64,000 bases of DNA, taken from contig NZ_JACWNA010000001.1 of NCBI RefSeq assembly GCF_015355765.1, forward strand, positions 62,001 to 126,000. The letters run 5' to 3'. The notes beneath the pieces were generated by a model. That model had not been told where the DNA came from, searched no databases, and worked only from the letters and a program-made list of their open reading frames with translations. How positions within the stretch are numbered: position 1 is the stretch's first letter; each line of letters starts with the position of its first letter. The translations under genes were made by a program, and so were the position numbers. The DNA is from Actinomyces haliotis. Its GTDB lineage: Bacteria > Actinomycetota > Actinomycetes > Actinomycetales > Actinomycetaceae. Shown piece after piece: positions 44,152-53,534 of the stretch.

Positions 44152-44979
44152 TCAGTGCCGGCGCTTGAGAAGGTCGTCGAGCGGCGTGAAGTCGCTCATC
44201 GCGTCGACCGGCGCGTGGCGCGGGAAGCGCTCGACGTACTGGGCGAGCTCGCCGCCGGCGCGCTCGATGCGCTCGGCGAGCGGAGCGGTGTGCGAGTCCG
44301 AGTCCGCCCAGCTGGCCCCGAAGTCCTCGCTGGCCGCGAAGACGGCGAGGGAGGTCGGGATCGCCTTGAGGTAGGCGAAGAGCGGACGCATGGCCATCTC
44401 GGTGACGAGGCTGTGGCGGGCGGTCCCGGCGGTGGCGCCCATGAGGACCGGGGCGCCGCGCAGGGTCCCGTCGGGCAGGACGTCGATGAAGGACTTGAAG
44501 AGCCCCGTGTAGGAGGACTGGAAGACCGGGCTCACGGCGATGACGCCGTCGGCGGCGGCGAGGTCGTCGATGACGTCCTGCAGCTCGGGGCTGATGGCTC
44601 CGCCGACGCTCGCGGAGGCGATGTCGCTCACGAGGGGCCGCAGGGCGACCACCTTGACGCTCGCGACCCGGGAGTCCTTCTCGAGGGCGGCGCGCGTCGC
44701 CTCGCCTAGGCGCTCAGCGAGCATGGCCGAGGTCGAGGGCGTGCCGATGCCGGCGTGCAGGGCGACGATGTGGGCGAAGCGCCCCATCTGGGTGTGGTCG
44801 TAGGCGTCGACGCTGTCCCCGTACTCCGCCGCGGGAGCGTCGGGGCTGCCCGCGGCGACGGCGGTGCCGGGCACGCCCGTGGCGACCGGGGAGACGGCCT
44901 CGGCGCCGGCGGCCTGGGCGTCCGGGTCGAAGTCGGAGATGGCGGAGAGCGGGTTGCGCCTCTGGTCGGGGGCGGTCAT
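44152..44979 (-). CDS. NADPH-dependent FMN reductase, CE1759 family partner of LLM oxidoreductase
   Basis: The 275-residue protein has a low-complexity N-terminal 60 residues and a flavodoxin-like reductase core: FAHIVALHAGIGTPSTSAMLAERLGEAT, AISPELQDVIDDLAAADGVIAVSPVFQSSYTGLFKSFIDVLP and APVLMGATAGTARHSLVTEMAMRPLFAYLKA. These are the phosphate and FMN-binding segments of SsuE/MsuE-like reductases. The usual GS.R phosphate loop is changed to GIGTPSTSA. Its ATG overlaps the stop of the LLM gene by one base. The pair matches the CE1758/CE1759 two-protein families known in Corynebacterium and Actinomyces, where the reductase is thought to supply FMNH2. Physiological substrate is unknown. Confidence 0.85.
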   Translation of the reverse strand: MTAPDQRRNPLSAISDFDPDAQAAGAEAVSPVATGVPGTAVAAGSPDAPAAEYGDSVDAYDHTQMGRFAHIVALHAGIGTPSTSAMLAERLGEATRAALEKDSRVASVKVVALRPLVSDIASASVGGAISPELQDVIDDLAAADGVIAVSPVFQSSYTGLFKSFIDVLPDGTLRGAPVLMGATAGTARHSLVTEMAMRPLFAYLKAIPTSLAVFAASEDFGASWADSDSHTAPLAERIERAGGELAQYVERFPRHAPVDAMSDFTPLDDLLKRRH

Positions 44980-46160
44980 CAGCGGACCCTCCTTCCGGTG
45001 AGCGGGTCGTAGGACTCGGCGAGGGCGAAGGGCTCCTCGGCGGGCGGCTCGGCGCCCGTCAGCGTGGCGAGGTGGCGCGGGTGCAGCGGGGCGTCCGGGA
45101 CGCCCTCGGGGCGGGAGCCCTCGAGCGCGGCGCGCAGGGCCGGGACGACCTCGGTGCCGAGGAGCTCGAGCTGGCGCATGACCTCGGCGTGCGGGACGCC
45201 GCCCATGTCGAGGACGAAGGCCTGGCGCTGGTAGTCGCCGACCAGGGTGGCGTACTTCAAGTATTTCTCAGTGACCTGCTCCGGGGTGCCGACGGTCAGC
45301 GGCGTGTGCTCCGTCATCTCCTCGAGGGAGGCGCCCTGGTAGACGTAGGTGTTGCGGAAGTACGGCTCGTAGCGGTCGATCGCCTCGCGCTCGGAGGAGG
45401 CCATGAAGACCTGACCGCCGAGGCCCACGATCGCCTCGTCGGCGCGGCCGTGCCCGTAGTGCTCGAAGCGCTGGCGGTACAGGTTGATCATGCGCTTGAC
45501 GTGGTCGGCGGGCCAGAAGATGTTGTTGTGGAAGAAGCCGTCGCCGTAATAAGCGGCCTGCTCGGCGATCTGGGGGCTGCGGATGGAGCCGTGCCAGACG
45601 AAGGGCGCGACGCCGTCGAGCGGGCGGGGCATCGAGGTGAAGTCGCTGAGCGGGGTGCGGAACTCGCCGGACCAGTCGACGTTCGTCTCGGTCCACAGGG
45701 TGCGCAGCAGGTCGTAGTTCTCGACGGCGAGCTCGATGCCCTTGCGGATGTCCTTGCCGAACCAGGGGTAGACGGGGCCGGTGTTGCCGCGCCCCATCAT
45801 GAGGTCGAGGCGGCCGTCGGCGAGGTGCTGGAGGTAGGCGTACTCCTCGGCGAGGCGCACCGGGTCGTTCGTCGTGATGAGCGTCGTCGAGGTGGACAGG
45901 AGGAGCCTGTCGGTCCGGGCGGCGATGTTGCTGAGCAGCGCGATGGGGCTCGTGGGGGCGAAGGGCGGGTTGTGGTGCTCGCCGGTCGCGAAGAAGTCGA
46001 GGCCGAGCTGCTCGGCGGCGACCGCCATCTCGACGGTGTTCTTGATGCGCTGGTGCTCGCTCGGCGGCTTGCCGGTGGCGGGGTCGGCGGTGATGTCGCC
46101 GACGGTGAAGATGCCGAAGTGCATCTTGTGCCGCTCAGGGGTGGGGGCGACGGTGCTCAT
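44979..46160 (-). CDS. LLM-class flavin-dependent oxidoreductase, CE1758 family
   Basis: The 393-residue protein is a bacterial-luciferase-like TIM barrel: FGIFTVGDITADPATG, LDFFATGEHHNPPFAPTSPIALLSNIAARTDRLLLSTSTTLITTNDPVRLAEEYAYLQHLADGR and the FMN-phosphate region MGRGNTGPVYPWFG. The start MSTVAPTPERHKMHF at ATG 46158-46160 follows AAGGTTCCCT. It would use FMNH2 from the neighbouring reductase to oxidise an unknown small substrate. A 19-bp operator-like palindrome lies 19 nt upstream of the ATG, across a likely -10 box, so the pair is probably inducible. It diverges from the PAS-domain gene. Confidence 0.88.
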   Translation of the reverse strand: MSTVAPTPERHKMHFGIFTVGDITADPATGKPPSEHQRIKNTVEMAVAAEQLGLDFFATGEHHNPPFAPTSPIALLSNIAARTDRLLLSTSTTLITTNDPVRLAEEYAYLQHLADGRLDLMMGRGNTGPVYPWFGKDIRKGIELAVENYDLLRTLWTETNVDWSGEFRTPLSDFTSMPRPLDGVAPFVWHGSIRSPQIAEQAAYYGDGFFHNNIFWPADHVKRMINLYRQRFEHYGHGRADEAIVGLGGQVFMASSEREAIDRYEPYFRNTYVYQGASLEEMTEHTPLTVGTPEQVTEKYLKYATLVGDYQRQAFVLDMGGVPHAEVMRQLELLGTEVVPALRAALEGSRPEGVPDAPLHPRHLATLTGAEPPAEEPFALAESYDPLTGRRVR

Positions 46161-46179
46161 AGGGAACCTTTCTCGGTGC

Positions 46180-46198
46180 TGGACATACTGTACGTCCA
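46180..46198 (-). promoter_or_regulatory. 19-bp operator-like palindrome over the LLM promoter
   Basis: TGGACATACTGTACGTCCA is symmetrical about T46189 with one mismatched pair. On the minus strand it contains TACAGT, a -10-like hexamer, so a bound protein would block transcription. Size and symmetry suit a TetR or MarR repressor. No such regulator is encoded nearby. Confidence 0.65.
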
Positions 46199-46392
46199 AA
46201 CTGCTTGAGCATTGAACTATTCCCGCGAGAGCCGCAACACACCGTCATCGGCCAGAAGCACCCTGAGGCGCCGTCGCCAAAGGTCGCGATCCGGTCAACC
46301 ACCCGCCTCTTCACCCGGGACCACCCGCCCACCGTCGTTAGGCTGGCGCAGGCCAGGAACTGAAGATCGCACCAGAAGACCCAGTAGGAACC

Positions 46393-47775
46393 ATGGCCCC
46401 CACCGCTCCCAAGCCCGCGCCCAGCGGCGCCGTCCACGAGGTCGGCGTCGACGAGCTCTTCTTCTCGACGACGGACTCGCGCGGCGTCATCGAGCGCTCC
46501 AACGACGTCTTCGTGCGCCTGTCGCACTACGAGCGCGAGCAGCTCGGCGGAGCGCCGCACAACATCATCCGGCACCCCGTGATGCCCGGCGGCGCCTTCC
46601 GGGCCATGTGGGACACCCTCGAAGAAGGGGCTCCTTTCGCCGCCTACGTCCGCAACCTGGCCGCCAACGGCTCCGAGTACGACGTCCTCGCCACGGTCAC
46701 ACCCCTGCCGGGCGGCGGCTACCTCTCCGTGCGGACCAGGCCCGTCGTCGAGGAGCTCTACGGCACGGCGACGGCCGTCTACGCGGACGCCCGCGCCCTC
46801 GAGGACGAGCGCCTCGCTGCCGGCGCCACACGTCGCGACGCCGCGCTCGACGGCGCCGGCCGGATCCTGGAGCTCCTCGCCGGTGAGGGGATCGAGGACT
46901 ACGAGAACTTCCAGAACACGGTCCTGCCCGCCGAGGTCGCCCGCCGCGAGGAGCTGAGCGCAGGCTTCCCGGCCCGCCCGGGCGCGTCCGGTCCGCTGGC
47001 CTCGAGGCTGGAGGCCGTCACGGCGGTGAGTCGCGCGCTCGAGACGCGCATGGCGCAGCAGGACGAGCTCGCCGGCCTCGCCCACGACCTGCGCCGGGCG
47101 AGCCGGCGCCTCGCGCGCTCCGTCGAGGACCCGGCGCTCACGCCCGAGGCCGTCGCCGCGCTCGACCGCTCGGACGATCGGGTCGCACCGCTCGCTCAGC
47201 CGCTCGACCTGTGGCTGCAGATGCAGTCGATCGTGCGCGCCAACGTCACACGTCTCCAGGGCTCCCTCACGGACCTCGAGCGCAACGTCGGCCGCACGCG
47301 CTTCCGGGTGGCTCTCGCGCGCCTTCACGCCACGATGACGGCGACCTTCCTCGTCGAGCTCCTCGACGGCGGCGCGGACGCCTCGCCCGACGAGGCGCGC
47401 GAGGCCCTCGAGGACGTCGATCTCCTCACGAGCGCGCTCGATGACGGCGTCGTCCGCCTCGGCGAGCAGGCCCGGGAGCACACGCGGATCGCCGCCCTCA
47501 CGGCGACGACGATCGAGGAGACGCGACGGGTCCTGGAGATCCCACGTCAGCTCCTCTCGCTGTGGACCGCCGGCGGCGGGTCGGACGTCGCTGGTCTTCC
47601 CGAGCGCGCCGCCGCGCTCTCCCGGGCGGCGGAGCGCACCGTCTCCTCGACCGACGAGCTCCTCGAGCGCCTCGGAACGCTGGCCGAGCAGTGCCGGTCC
47701 GTCGACGTCGCCTCCGACGAGGCGGGCCTGCGCGAGTCGCTCCTGGCCCTGCGCGGAGAGCCCGTCACAGCCTGA
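46393..47775 (+). CDS. Aer-like PAS domain protein with long helical C-terminal region
   Basis: Residues 18-125 match the PAS domain of the aerotaxis receptor Aer: LFFSTTDSRGVIERSNDVFVRLSHYE, PHNIIRHPVMPGGAFRAMWDTLEEG and YLSVRTRPVVEE. In Aer this domain binds FAD and senses redox state. The Asp of Aer's RHPDMP is Val63 here, and the NRRKNGDHYW segment is degenerate, so cofactor binding is uncertain. Residues 130-460 are Ala/Arg/Glu-rich and helical, with no membrane segment and no recognisable chemoreceptor hairpin tip. No che or flagellar genes are in the window. It diverges from the LLM/FMN-reductase pair. ATG 46393 follows AGTAGGAACC. Function is unknown; a soluble redox-sensing scaffold is one possibility. 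Confidence 0.75.
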   Translation: MAPTAPKPAPSGAVHEVGVDELFFSTTDSRGVIERSNDVFVRLSHYEREQLGGAPHNIIRHPVMPGGAFRAMWDTLEEGAPFAAYVRNLAANGSEYDVLATVTPLPGGGYLSVRTRPVVEELYGTATAVYADARALEDERLAAGATRRDAALDGAGRILELLAGEGIEDYENFQNTVLPAEVARREELSAGFPARPGASGPLASRLEAVTAVSRALETRMAQQDELAGLAHDLRRASRRLARSVEDPALTPEAVAALDRSDDRVAPLAQPLDLWLQMQSIVRANVTRLQGSLTDLERNVGRTRFRVALARLHATMTATFLVELLDGGADASPDEAREALEDVDLLTSALDDGVVRLGEQAREHTRIAALTATTIEETRRVLEIPRQLLSLWTAGGGSDVAGLPERAAALSRAAERTVSSTDELLERLGTLAEQCRSVDVASDEAGLRESLLALRGEPVTA

Positions 47776-47813
47776 GAACACCGGACGAGCGTCCTGCCCG
47801 GGACGTGAGCACG

Positions 47814-47855
47814 CTGGACGCCTCGCCGGTCGAGGGACCGGCGGGGCGCGTCCAG
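47814..47855. terminator. Hairpin terminator between the PAS gene and thrB
   Basis: CTGGACG (47814-47820) pairs with CGTCCAG (47849-47855) and CGCCGGTC (47824-47831) with GACCGGCG (47836-47843), with a small bulge. It serves two converging genes. Confidence 0.7.
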
Positions 47856-47897
47856 CGCGTCGAGGCGGACGTTCCAGCCCACCCGCACAAGCCTGGT

Positions 47898-48812
47898 TCA
47901 GGCGGCGGCGACGAGCCGCGCGCCCTCGAGGTCGATGCCGGGCCGAAGCACGGTCCAGCCGTGGCGCTCCAGCGTGAAGCGGGTCTGCTCCGAGAGCGCG
48001 GCGAGGACGAGGACGGTCGGTCCGGCGCCGGAGATGACCGCTGGGTAGTCCTGCTCGCGCAGGGAGTCCATGACGGCCATCGAGTCCGGCAGCACGGTGC
48101 GGCGGTACGACTGGTGGAGCCGGTCCTCGGTCCCCGCCATGAGGAGGTCCGGGCGCCCGTTGAGGGCGAGCATGAGGACGGCGGCGCGGGAGGTGTTGAA
48201 CAGCGCGTCGGCGCGCGGGACCGAGTCCGGGAGGACCTTGCGGGCCTCCTTCGTTGACAGGCGCGTCGTCGACGGCGGCACGAGGAGGCTGACGGGCAGG
48301 TTCCCGTCCACGGGCATCGGCGCGCAGTGCGGAGTGCCGTCGGCGTCGGTCCAGGCGACGGTGGCGCCGCCGTAGACGGCGGGGGCGACGTTGTCCGGGT
48401 GCCCCTCGAACTCGGTGGCGATGCGGAAGAGGGTCGCGCCGTCGAGCGCCTCGGGTTCGTCGATAAGGCCGCGCGCGAGCAGGAGGCCGGAGACGGCCGC
48501 GGACGCCGAGGACCCCATGCCGCCGCCGTGCGGGATCCGGTTGAGGCAGTGCATCTCGAGCCCGGCCTGCGGGGCGCCGACAGCGTCGAGACCGGCGCGC
48601 AGCGCCTTGACGACGAGGTTGCGGTCGTCGGTGGGGACCCGCCCCTCTCCCACGCCCTCGACGGTGACGTGCGTGGTACCGGCGACGGCGCGGACGGTGA
48701 CCTCGTCGTAGTAGCGGAAGGCCATGCCGAGGGAGTCGAAGCCCGGCCCCATGTTGGCGGTCGTCGCGGGGACGCGGACGGCCGCGGCGTCGTGTACGAG
48801 GCGCACGCTCAC
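47898..48812 (-). CDS. thrB: Homoserine kinase
   Basis: ThrB phosphorylates homoserine for threonine synthesis. The 304-residue GHMP kinase shows VRVPATTANMGPGFDSLGMAF at about 13-33, the ATP loop NRIPHGGGMGSSASAAVSGLLLA at about 91-113, GHPDNVAPAVYGGATVAW and a C-terminal ISGAGPTVLVLA motif. GTG 48810-48812 overlaps the hom stop (GTGA). Threonine synthase (thrC), which usually lies between hom and thrB in actinobacteria, is absent here. Confidence 0.96.
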   Translation of the reverse strand: MSVRLVHDAAAVRVPATTANMGPGFDSLGMAFRYYDEVTVRAVAGTTHVTVEGVGEGRVPTDDRNLVVKALRAGLDAVGAPQAGLEMHCLNRIPHGGGMGSSASAAVSGLLLARGLIDEPEALDGATLFRIATEFEGHPDNVAPAVYGGATVAWTDADGTPHCAPMPVDGNLPVSLLVPPSTTRLSTKEARKVLPDSVPRADALFNTSRAAVLMLALNGRPDLLMAGTEDRLHQSYRRTVLPDSMAVMDSLREQDYPAVISGAGPTVLVLAALSEQTRFTLERHGWTVLRPGIDLEGARLVAAA

Positions 48813-50116
48813 TCCCCCTCGACCTTCTGGATGGAGAGCACGTCGAGGACGCGGTCCTCGTCGCGGAGCGCGTCGACGGCGGCGTCGAGGTGGAAGATGC
48901 TGGCGGGGTGGGTGACGATCGTGACCGTGGCCTCGGCGGCGCCCACGTAGGCGGACTGCCGCACCGAGTCGATGGAGACGCCGTTGGCGGCGAAGACGCC
49001 GGCGACGGTCGCGAGGGAACCGGGCTGGTCGTCGACGCGGAGCTGGACCTGGTAGCGGGTGACGGCGGCCTCCGGCCCGAGCACGGGGAGCTCGGCGTAG
49101 GAGGACTCGCGGGGCGCCTGGCCTCCGTTGACGCGGTGCGCGGCGGCCGCGACGACGTCGGAGAGCACGGCGGAGGCGGTGGGGGCGCCGCCCGCGCCCT
49201 GGCCGTAGAACATGAGGCGCCCGGCGGACTCGGCCTCGATGAGGACGGCGTTGAAGGCGCCGTGGACCGAGGCGAGCGGGTGGTGAGCGGGGACCAGGGC
49301 GGGGTGAACGCGCACGGAGATGCCACGGGCGTGGGCGTCCTCACGGCGCTGGGCGATGGCGAGGAGCTTGATCTCGCAGCCGGAGGCGTGGGCCTCGCGG
49401 ATGTCCTCGGCGGTGACGGATCGGATGCCCTCGACGGTGACATCGTCGAGGCCGACGCGGGTGTGGAACGCGAGGGAGGCGATGATGGCGCACTTCGCGG
49501 CGGCGTCGAGGCCGTCGACGTCGGCGGTGGGGTCGGCCTCGGCGTAGCCGAGCTCCTGGGCGGTGGCGAGGGCCTCGTCGAAGGACAGGCCCTTGATGCT
49601 CATCTCGTCGAGGATGTAGTTCGTGGTGCCGTTGACGATGCCGAGGACGCTCGTGACCCGGTCGCCTGCCATGGACTCGCGCAGCGCGTAGACGACGGGG
49701 ATGGCGCCGGCGACAGCGGCCTCGTAGTAGAAGTCGACGTCGGCGGCGGCCGCGGCGGCGTAGAGCTCGGGACCGTAGGCGGCGATGAGGGCCTTGTTGC
49801 CGGTGATGACGCTGGCACCGGCCTTGAAGGCGGCGAGGATGAGGGTGCGGGCGGGCTCGATGCCGCCGATGAGCTCGATGACGAGGGCGTTGGAGGTGGC
49901 GACGGCGGTGGCGTCGTCGGTGAGGAGCTCGCGCGGGACGGACTCGTCACGGGGCGCGGCCACGTTGCGCACCGCGACGCCGGTGATCTCGAGGCGGGCG
50001 CCGGAGCGGGCGGTGAACTCCTCGGACTGCTCGAGGAGGAGGCGGATGACCTGGGTGCCGACGGTGCCGGCGCCGAGGACGCCGACCTTGAGGACGGGCT
50101 GGTCGGAGTCGGTCAC
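48809..50116 (-). CDS. hom: Homoserine dehydrogenase
   Basis: The 435-residue enzyme reduces aspartate semialdehyde to homoserine. It has the NAD(P) loop LKVGVLGAGTVGTQVIRLLL at about 10-29, GNKALIAAYG, the catalytic-domain signature GIVNGTTNYILDEM and AEADPTADVDGLDAAAKCAIIASLAF, and a C-terminal ACT domain (about 350-425: YQVQLRVDDQPGSLATVAGVFAANGVSI) for threonine feedback. GTG 50114-50116 is preceded by GGAAGGTGG, with 6 nt spacing. It is coupled to thrB and lies downstream of lysA, with a strong hairpin in between. Confidence 0.97.
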   Translation of the reverse strand: MTDSDQPVLKVGVLGAGTVGTQVIRLLLEQSEEFTARSGARLEITGVAVRNVAAPRDESVPRELLTDDATAVATSNALVIELIGGIEPARTLILAAFKAGASVITGNKALIAAYGPELYAAAAAADVDFYYEAAVAGAIPVVYALRESMAGDRVTSVLGIVNGTTNYILDEMSIKGLSFDEALATAQELGYAEADPTADVDGLDAAAKCAIIASLAFHTRVGLDDVTVEGIRSVTAEDIREAHASGCEIKLLAIAQRREDAHARGISVRVHPALVPAHHPLASVHGAFNAVLIEAESAGRLMFYGQGAGGAPTASAVLSDVVAAAAHRVNGGQAPRESSYAELPVLGPEAAVTRYQVQLRVDDQPGSLATVAGVFAANGVSIDSVRQSAYVGAAEATVTIVTHPASIFHLDAAVDALRDEDRVLDVLSIQKVEGE

Positions 50117-50270
50117 GGCGGACCACCTTCCGGATGACGCGGGTCGCGAGGCGCGGCCCTGTGGGGGATCGAGCGCGCTCAGCATAGGCGGGCGGGTGCG
50201 GCGCGCACGGGGCGGGCCCGCCAGTCAGACGCCCGTCCCTCGCCGCACTCGTACCCGGCGCTCCCGAGCA

Positions 50271-50337
50271 CGAGTCAGCCCGTCTGGCGCGAGGACGCCC
50301 GCTCGGCGGGCTGTCCCGCGCCGAACGGGCTGACTCG
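50271..50337 (-). terminator. Long imperfect hairpin between lysA and hom
   Basis: A 13-bp perfect outer stem (50271-50283 with 50325-50337) continues through GGCGCG/CGCGCC (50286-50291 with 50317-50322) into an inner stem closing near 50303-50305. In all about 29 base pairs form. It begins 25 nt after the lysA stop on the minus strand. Confidence 0.75.
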
Positions 50338-50361
50338 GAACCTGGATCGCGCTCGGGGCGC

Positions 50362-51849
50362 CTACTCCTCGCCCTCGAGCCGGAGGAGGTCGTCGATCGT
50401 CTCGGGCCGGATGAGCCAGCCCTGCTCGCCGCCGGAGACCCAAGCGACGCCAGGACGGGTGAAGAGGTTGTAGTTGCTCGCCATGGAGCGTCCGTAGGCA
50501 CCGGTCGCGGGGACGGCGAGGACGTCGCCGACGGCGAGGTCGGCGGGCAGGTCGACGTCGCGGACGACGACGTCGCCGCTCTCGCAGTGCTTGCCGACGA
50601 CGCGCGCCCGGACGGGCTCGACCGCGGGGTCAGGGCGGTGGTTGGCGACGAGGGCCGTGTAGGCCGCGTCGTAGAGGGCGGGGCGGATGTTGTCGCTCAT
50701 GCCGCCGTCGACGCTCACGTAGAGTCGGCTCGCCCCCTCCCCCAGCTCGACGGTCTTGAGACCGGTCACCGTGTAGAGGGTGATGGTCGTGGGGCCGACG
50801 ACGCTGCGTCCGGGCTCGATGGAGACGTGCGGGACGGCGTCGCCGAGCTCGGCGCAGACGGAGCGGACGGCGTCGGCGAGCGTGCGCGCCACGTGCTGGG
50901 GCGAGGGCGGGACGGGGTCGGCACCGGTGTAGGCGATGCCGTAGCCGCCGCCGAGGTCGATCTCGGGGCAGAGCCATCCCGTGCTCGCGGCCACCTCGTG
51001 GCGCAGGCGCAGGACGACGCCGACGGCCTTGCGGAACCCGGCGAGGTCCATGATCTGGGAGCCGATGTGGGAGTGGAGGCCGTGGAGCTCGAGCTCGGGG
51101 GCGTCGACGACGGCGCGGCAGACCGCGAGCGCGGTGCCGCTCGCCACGGAGATCCCGAACTTCTGGTCCTCGTGGGCGGTGGAGATGTACTCGTGCCCGC
51201 CGGCGTGGATGCCGGTGGTGAGGCGGACCATCACCTGGCCGGTCTCATCGGGCGCGTACTCGCCCACCTCTCGCAGGCTGCGCACGGCGGAGGCGGCGAG
51301 GGCGACCTCGTCGGCCGAGTCGAGCACGAGGTGCCCGACGCGGTGGGCGAGCGCCGTGCGGATCTCGGCCTCGGTCTTGCCGTTGCCGTGCAGGCCGAGC
51401 CGGGTGGCGTGGGCGGGGTCGAGACCCTCCGCCTCGGCGCCGTCGCCGCCGCTGAGCTGGTCGAGGGCGCGCAGGCCGACGGCGAGCTCGACCCGGCTCG
51501 CGGTGTCGATGCCCATGCCCTCGGCGAGGACGTCGCGAGCGACCCGCGTGGTGAGGAAGGCCTTGCCGGCGTAGTAGGCGTCGCCGCCTGCCATGCCGTA
51601 GTCGGGCCAGAACTCCTCGAACATGGCCGAGGCCCAGGTCGCGGCGCGACCGCGCAGGTCGGCCTCGTCGAGGACGAAGACCGGCGTAGGAGCAGCGTCG
51701 AGGATCTCCGTGAGGCTCCGGCCTCCGACGACGAGGGCGCCGTCGTCTCCGCGGCGCAGCGTCGAGGGCCACAGGTCGGGGCGCTCGTCGGGCTCGGGGG
51801 CGAGCAGGGCCCCGAGGGGCGGCTCGCCGGTGGGGACCGCCATGCTCAC
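50362..51849 (-). CDS. lysA: Diaminopimelate decarboxylase
   Basis: LysA decarboxylates meso-diaminopimelate to lysine. The 495-residue PLP enzyme (fold type III) has the cofactor lysine in [17 protein letters not shown] (about 91-107), [14 protein letters not shown], the HSHIGSQI segment, [12 protein letters not shown], and the C-terminal active-site Cys in [14 protein letters not shown] 51847-51849 is preferred to the ATG two codons later because it has GGAG 5 nt upstream and overlaps the argS stop (GTGA). Its place after argS is the actinobacterial norm. Confidence 0.96.
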   Translation of the reverse strand: MSMAVPTGEPPLGALLAPEPDERPDLWPSTLRRGDDGALVVGGRSLTEILDAAPTPVFVLDEADLRGRAATWASAMFEEFWPDYGMAGGDAYYAGKAFLTTRVARDVLAEGMGIDTASRVELAVGLRALDQLSGGDGAEAEGLDPAHATRLGLHGNGKTEAEIRTALAHRVGHLVLDSADEVALAASAVRSLREVGEYAPDETGQVMVRLTTGIHAGGHEYISTAHEDQKFGISVASGTALAVCRAVVDAPELELHGLHSHIGSQIMDLAGFRKAVGVVLRLRHEVAASTGWLCPEIDLGGGYGIAYTGADPVPPSPQHVARTLADAVRSVCAELGDAVPHVSIEPGRSVVGPTTITLYTVTGLKTVELGEGASRLYVSVDGGMSDNIRPALYDAAYTALVANHRPDPAVEPVRARVVGKHCESGDVVVRDVDLPADLAVGDVLAVPATGAYGRSMASNYNLFTRPGVAWVSGGEQGWLIRPETIDDLLRLEGEE

Positions 51850-53528
51850 ATGCGCTCCGGGGCGGAGACGCCGAGGAGGCCGAGGCCGTTGGCGAGGACC
51901 TGGCTGACGGCGTCGTTGAGCCAGAGGCGGGCGACGTGCCCGGCGTCGACCGGGTCGTCGCCGCGCGGGGTGACGCGGGTGGCGGCGTACCAGGTGTGGT
52001 AGGCGCTCGCGAGCTGCTCGAGGTAGCGGGCGACGCGGTGCTGCTCGCGCATCTGGGCGGCCTGGGCGACGAGTGCCGGGTACTGGGCGAGGACGCCGAG
52101 GAGCGCGGAGTCGGCCGGGTCGTCGAGGGCGGCGGGGTCGAAGGCGATGGAGCCGTCGCGCTCGACGCCGTGCTCAGCGGCGTTGCGGGCCACGTTCCGG
52201 GTGCGCGCGTGGGCGTACTGGACGTAGTAGACGGGGTTGTCGTTGGTCGAGGAGGCCAGCAGGTCGAGGTCGATGTCGATCATCGAGTCCATCGAGGAGC
52301 GGGTGAGCGCGTAGCGGGCGGCGTCCACGCCGACGGCGTCGACGAGGTCCTCGAGGGTGACGATCGTGCCGGCGCGCTTGGACATGCGCACGGGCTGGCC
52401 GTCCTTGACGAGGTTGACGAGCTGGCCGATGAGGATCTGCATGTTGACGCCGGGCTCGTCGCCGAAGGCGGCGCACATGGCCATCATGCGGCCGATGTAG
52501 CCGTGGTGGTCCGCGCCGAGGAGGTAGATGGCGCAGTCGGCGCCGCGCTGGCGCTTGTTGAGGTAGTAGGCGACGTCGGCGGCGAAGTAGGCGGCGTCGC
52601 CGTCGGACTTGATGAGGACGCGGTCCTTGTCGTCGCCGAAGTCGGTGGTGCGCAGCCAGGTGGCTCCGTCCTTCTCCATGATCATGCCGCGCTCGCGGAG
52701 GCGGTCGATGGCGGCCGTGACGGCGCCGGACTCGTGGAGGGAGTCCTCGTGGAAGAAGACGTCGAAGTCGGAGTGGAACTCGTGGAGCTCACGCTTGATG
52801 GAGTCGAACATGAGGTCGACGCCGCGGGCGCGGAAGACCTCGGTGGCCTCCTCGTCGGGGAGGGTGGCGGGGTCGGGGCGGCCGGCGGCGAGCTCGTCGT
52901 CGGTGACGGTCCGCGCGATCTCGCCGATGTACGCGCCGCCGTAGCCGTCCTCGGGGGTCTCCTGGTGGCGGGCGGCCGCGAGGAGGGAGCGGGCGAAGCG
53001 GTCGATCTGGGTGCCGTGGTCGTTGAAGTAGTACTCGCGGGTGACCGTCGCGCCGCAGGCGCTGAGGATGCGGGCGAGGGAGTCTCCGACGGCTGCCCAG
53101 CGGGCGCCGCCGAGGTGGACGGGACCGGTGGGGTTCGCGGAGACGTACTCCAGGTTGACGTGGTTCCCGGCGAGGGAGTCGTTGGTGCCGTAGGCGTCGC
53201 CGGCCTCGAGGATCGTGCGGACGAGCTCGCCGGCGGCGCCGGCGGAGAGACGGACGTTGAGGAAGCCGGGGCCGGCGACCTCGACGGAGTCGATGCCGTC
53301 GACGGCGCCGAGGCGCTCGGCGAGGAGCTCGCCGAGGGCGCGGGGGCTGGTCCCGGCCTTCTTGGCGAGCTGCATGGCGACGTTGGTGGCCCAGTCGCCG
53401 TGGTCGCGGTTGCGGGGTCGCTCGACCTTGGGCAGCGGCACCTCCTCGACCGGGAGGTTGAGGCTGCCGTCGCCGACGGCGGCGACGAGGACGGTGCGGA
53501 TCGCTTCGGCGAGCTCTTCTGGGGTCAC
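51846..53528 (-). CDS. argS: Arginyl-tRNA synthetase
   Basis: The 560-residue class Ia enzyme contains the HIGH-equivalent [21 protein letters not shown] at about 114-134, the N-terminal Add-1 domain, the KMSK-equivalent [19 protein letters not shown] and a C-terminal anticodon-binding DALR domain ending [14 protein letters not shown] 53528 ([14 protein letters not shown]) is preferred over ATG 53570, which would add 14 atypical residues. A TACCCT -10 box lies 6 nt upstream, giving a leaderless transcript. It heads argS-lysA. Confidence 0.95.
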   Translation of the reverse strand: MTPEELAEAIRTVLVAAVGDGSLNLPVEEVPLPKVERPRNRDHGDWATNVAMQLAKKAGTSPRALGELLAERLGAVDGIDSVEVAGPGFLNVRLSAGAAGELVRTILEAGDAYGTNDSLAGNHVNLEYVSANPTGPVHLGGARWAAVGDSLARILSACGATVTREYYFNDHGTQIDRFARSLLAAARHQETPEDGYGGAYIGEIARTVTDDELAAGRPDPATLPDEEATEVFRARGVDLMFDSIKRELHEFHSDFDVFFHEDSLHESGAVTAAIDRLRERGMIMEKDGATWLRTTDFGDDKDRVLIKSDGDAAYFAADVAYYLNKRQRGADCAIYLLGADHHGYIGRMMAMCAAFGDEPGVNMQILIGQLVNLVKDGQPVRMSKRAGTIVTLEDLVDAVGVDAARYALTRSSMDSMIDIDLDLLASSTNDNPVYYVQYAHARTRNVARNAAEHGVERDGSIAFDPAALDDPADSALLGVLAQYPALVAQAAQMREQHRVARYLEQLASAYHTWYAATRVTPRGDDPVDAGHVARLWLNDAVSQVLANGLGLLGVSAPERM

Positions 53529-53534
53529 GCGCTC

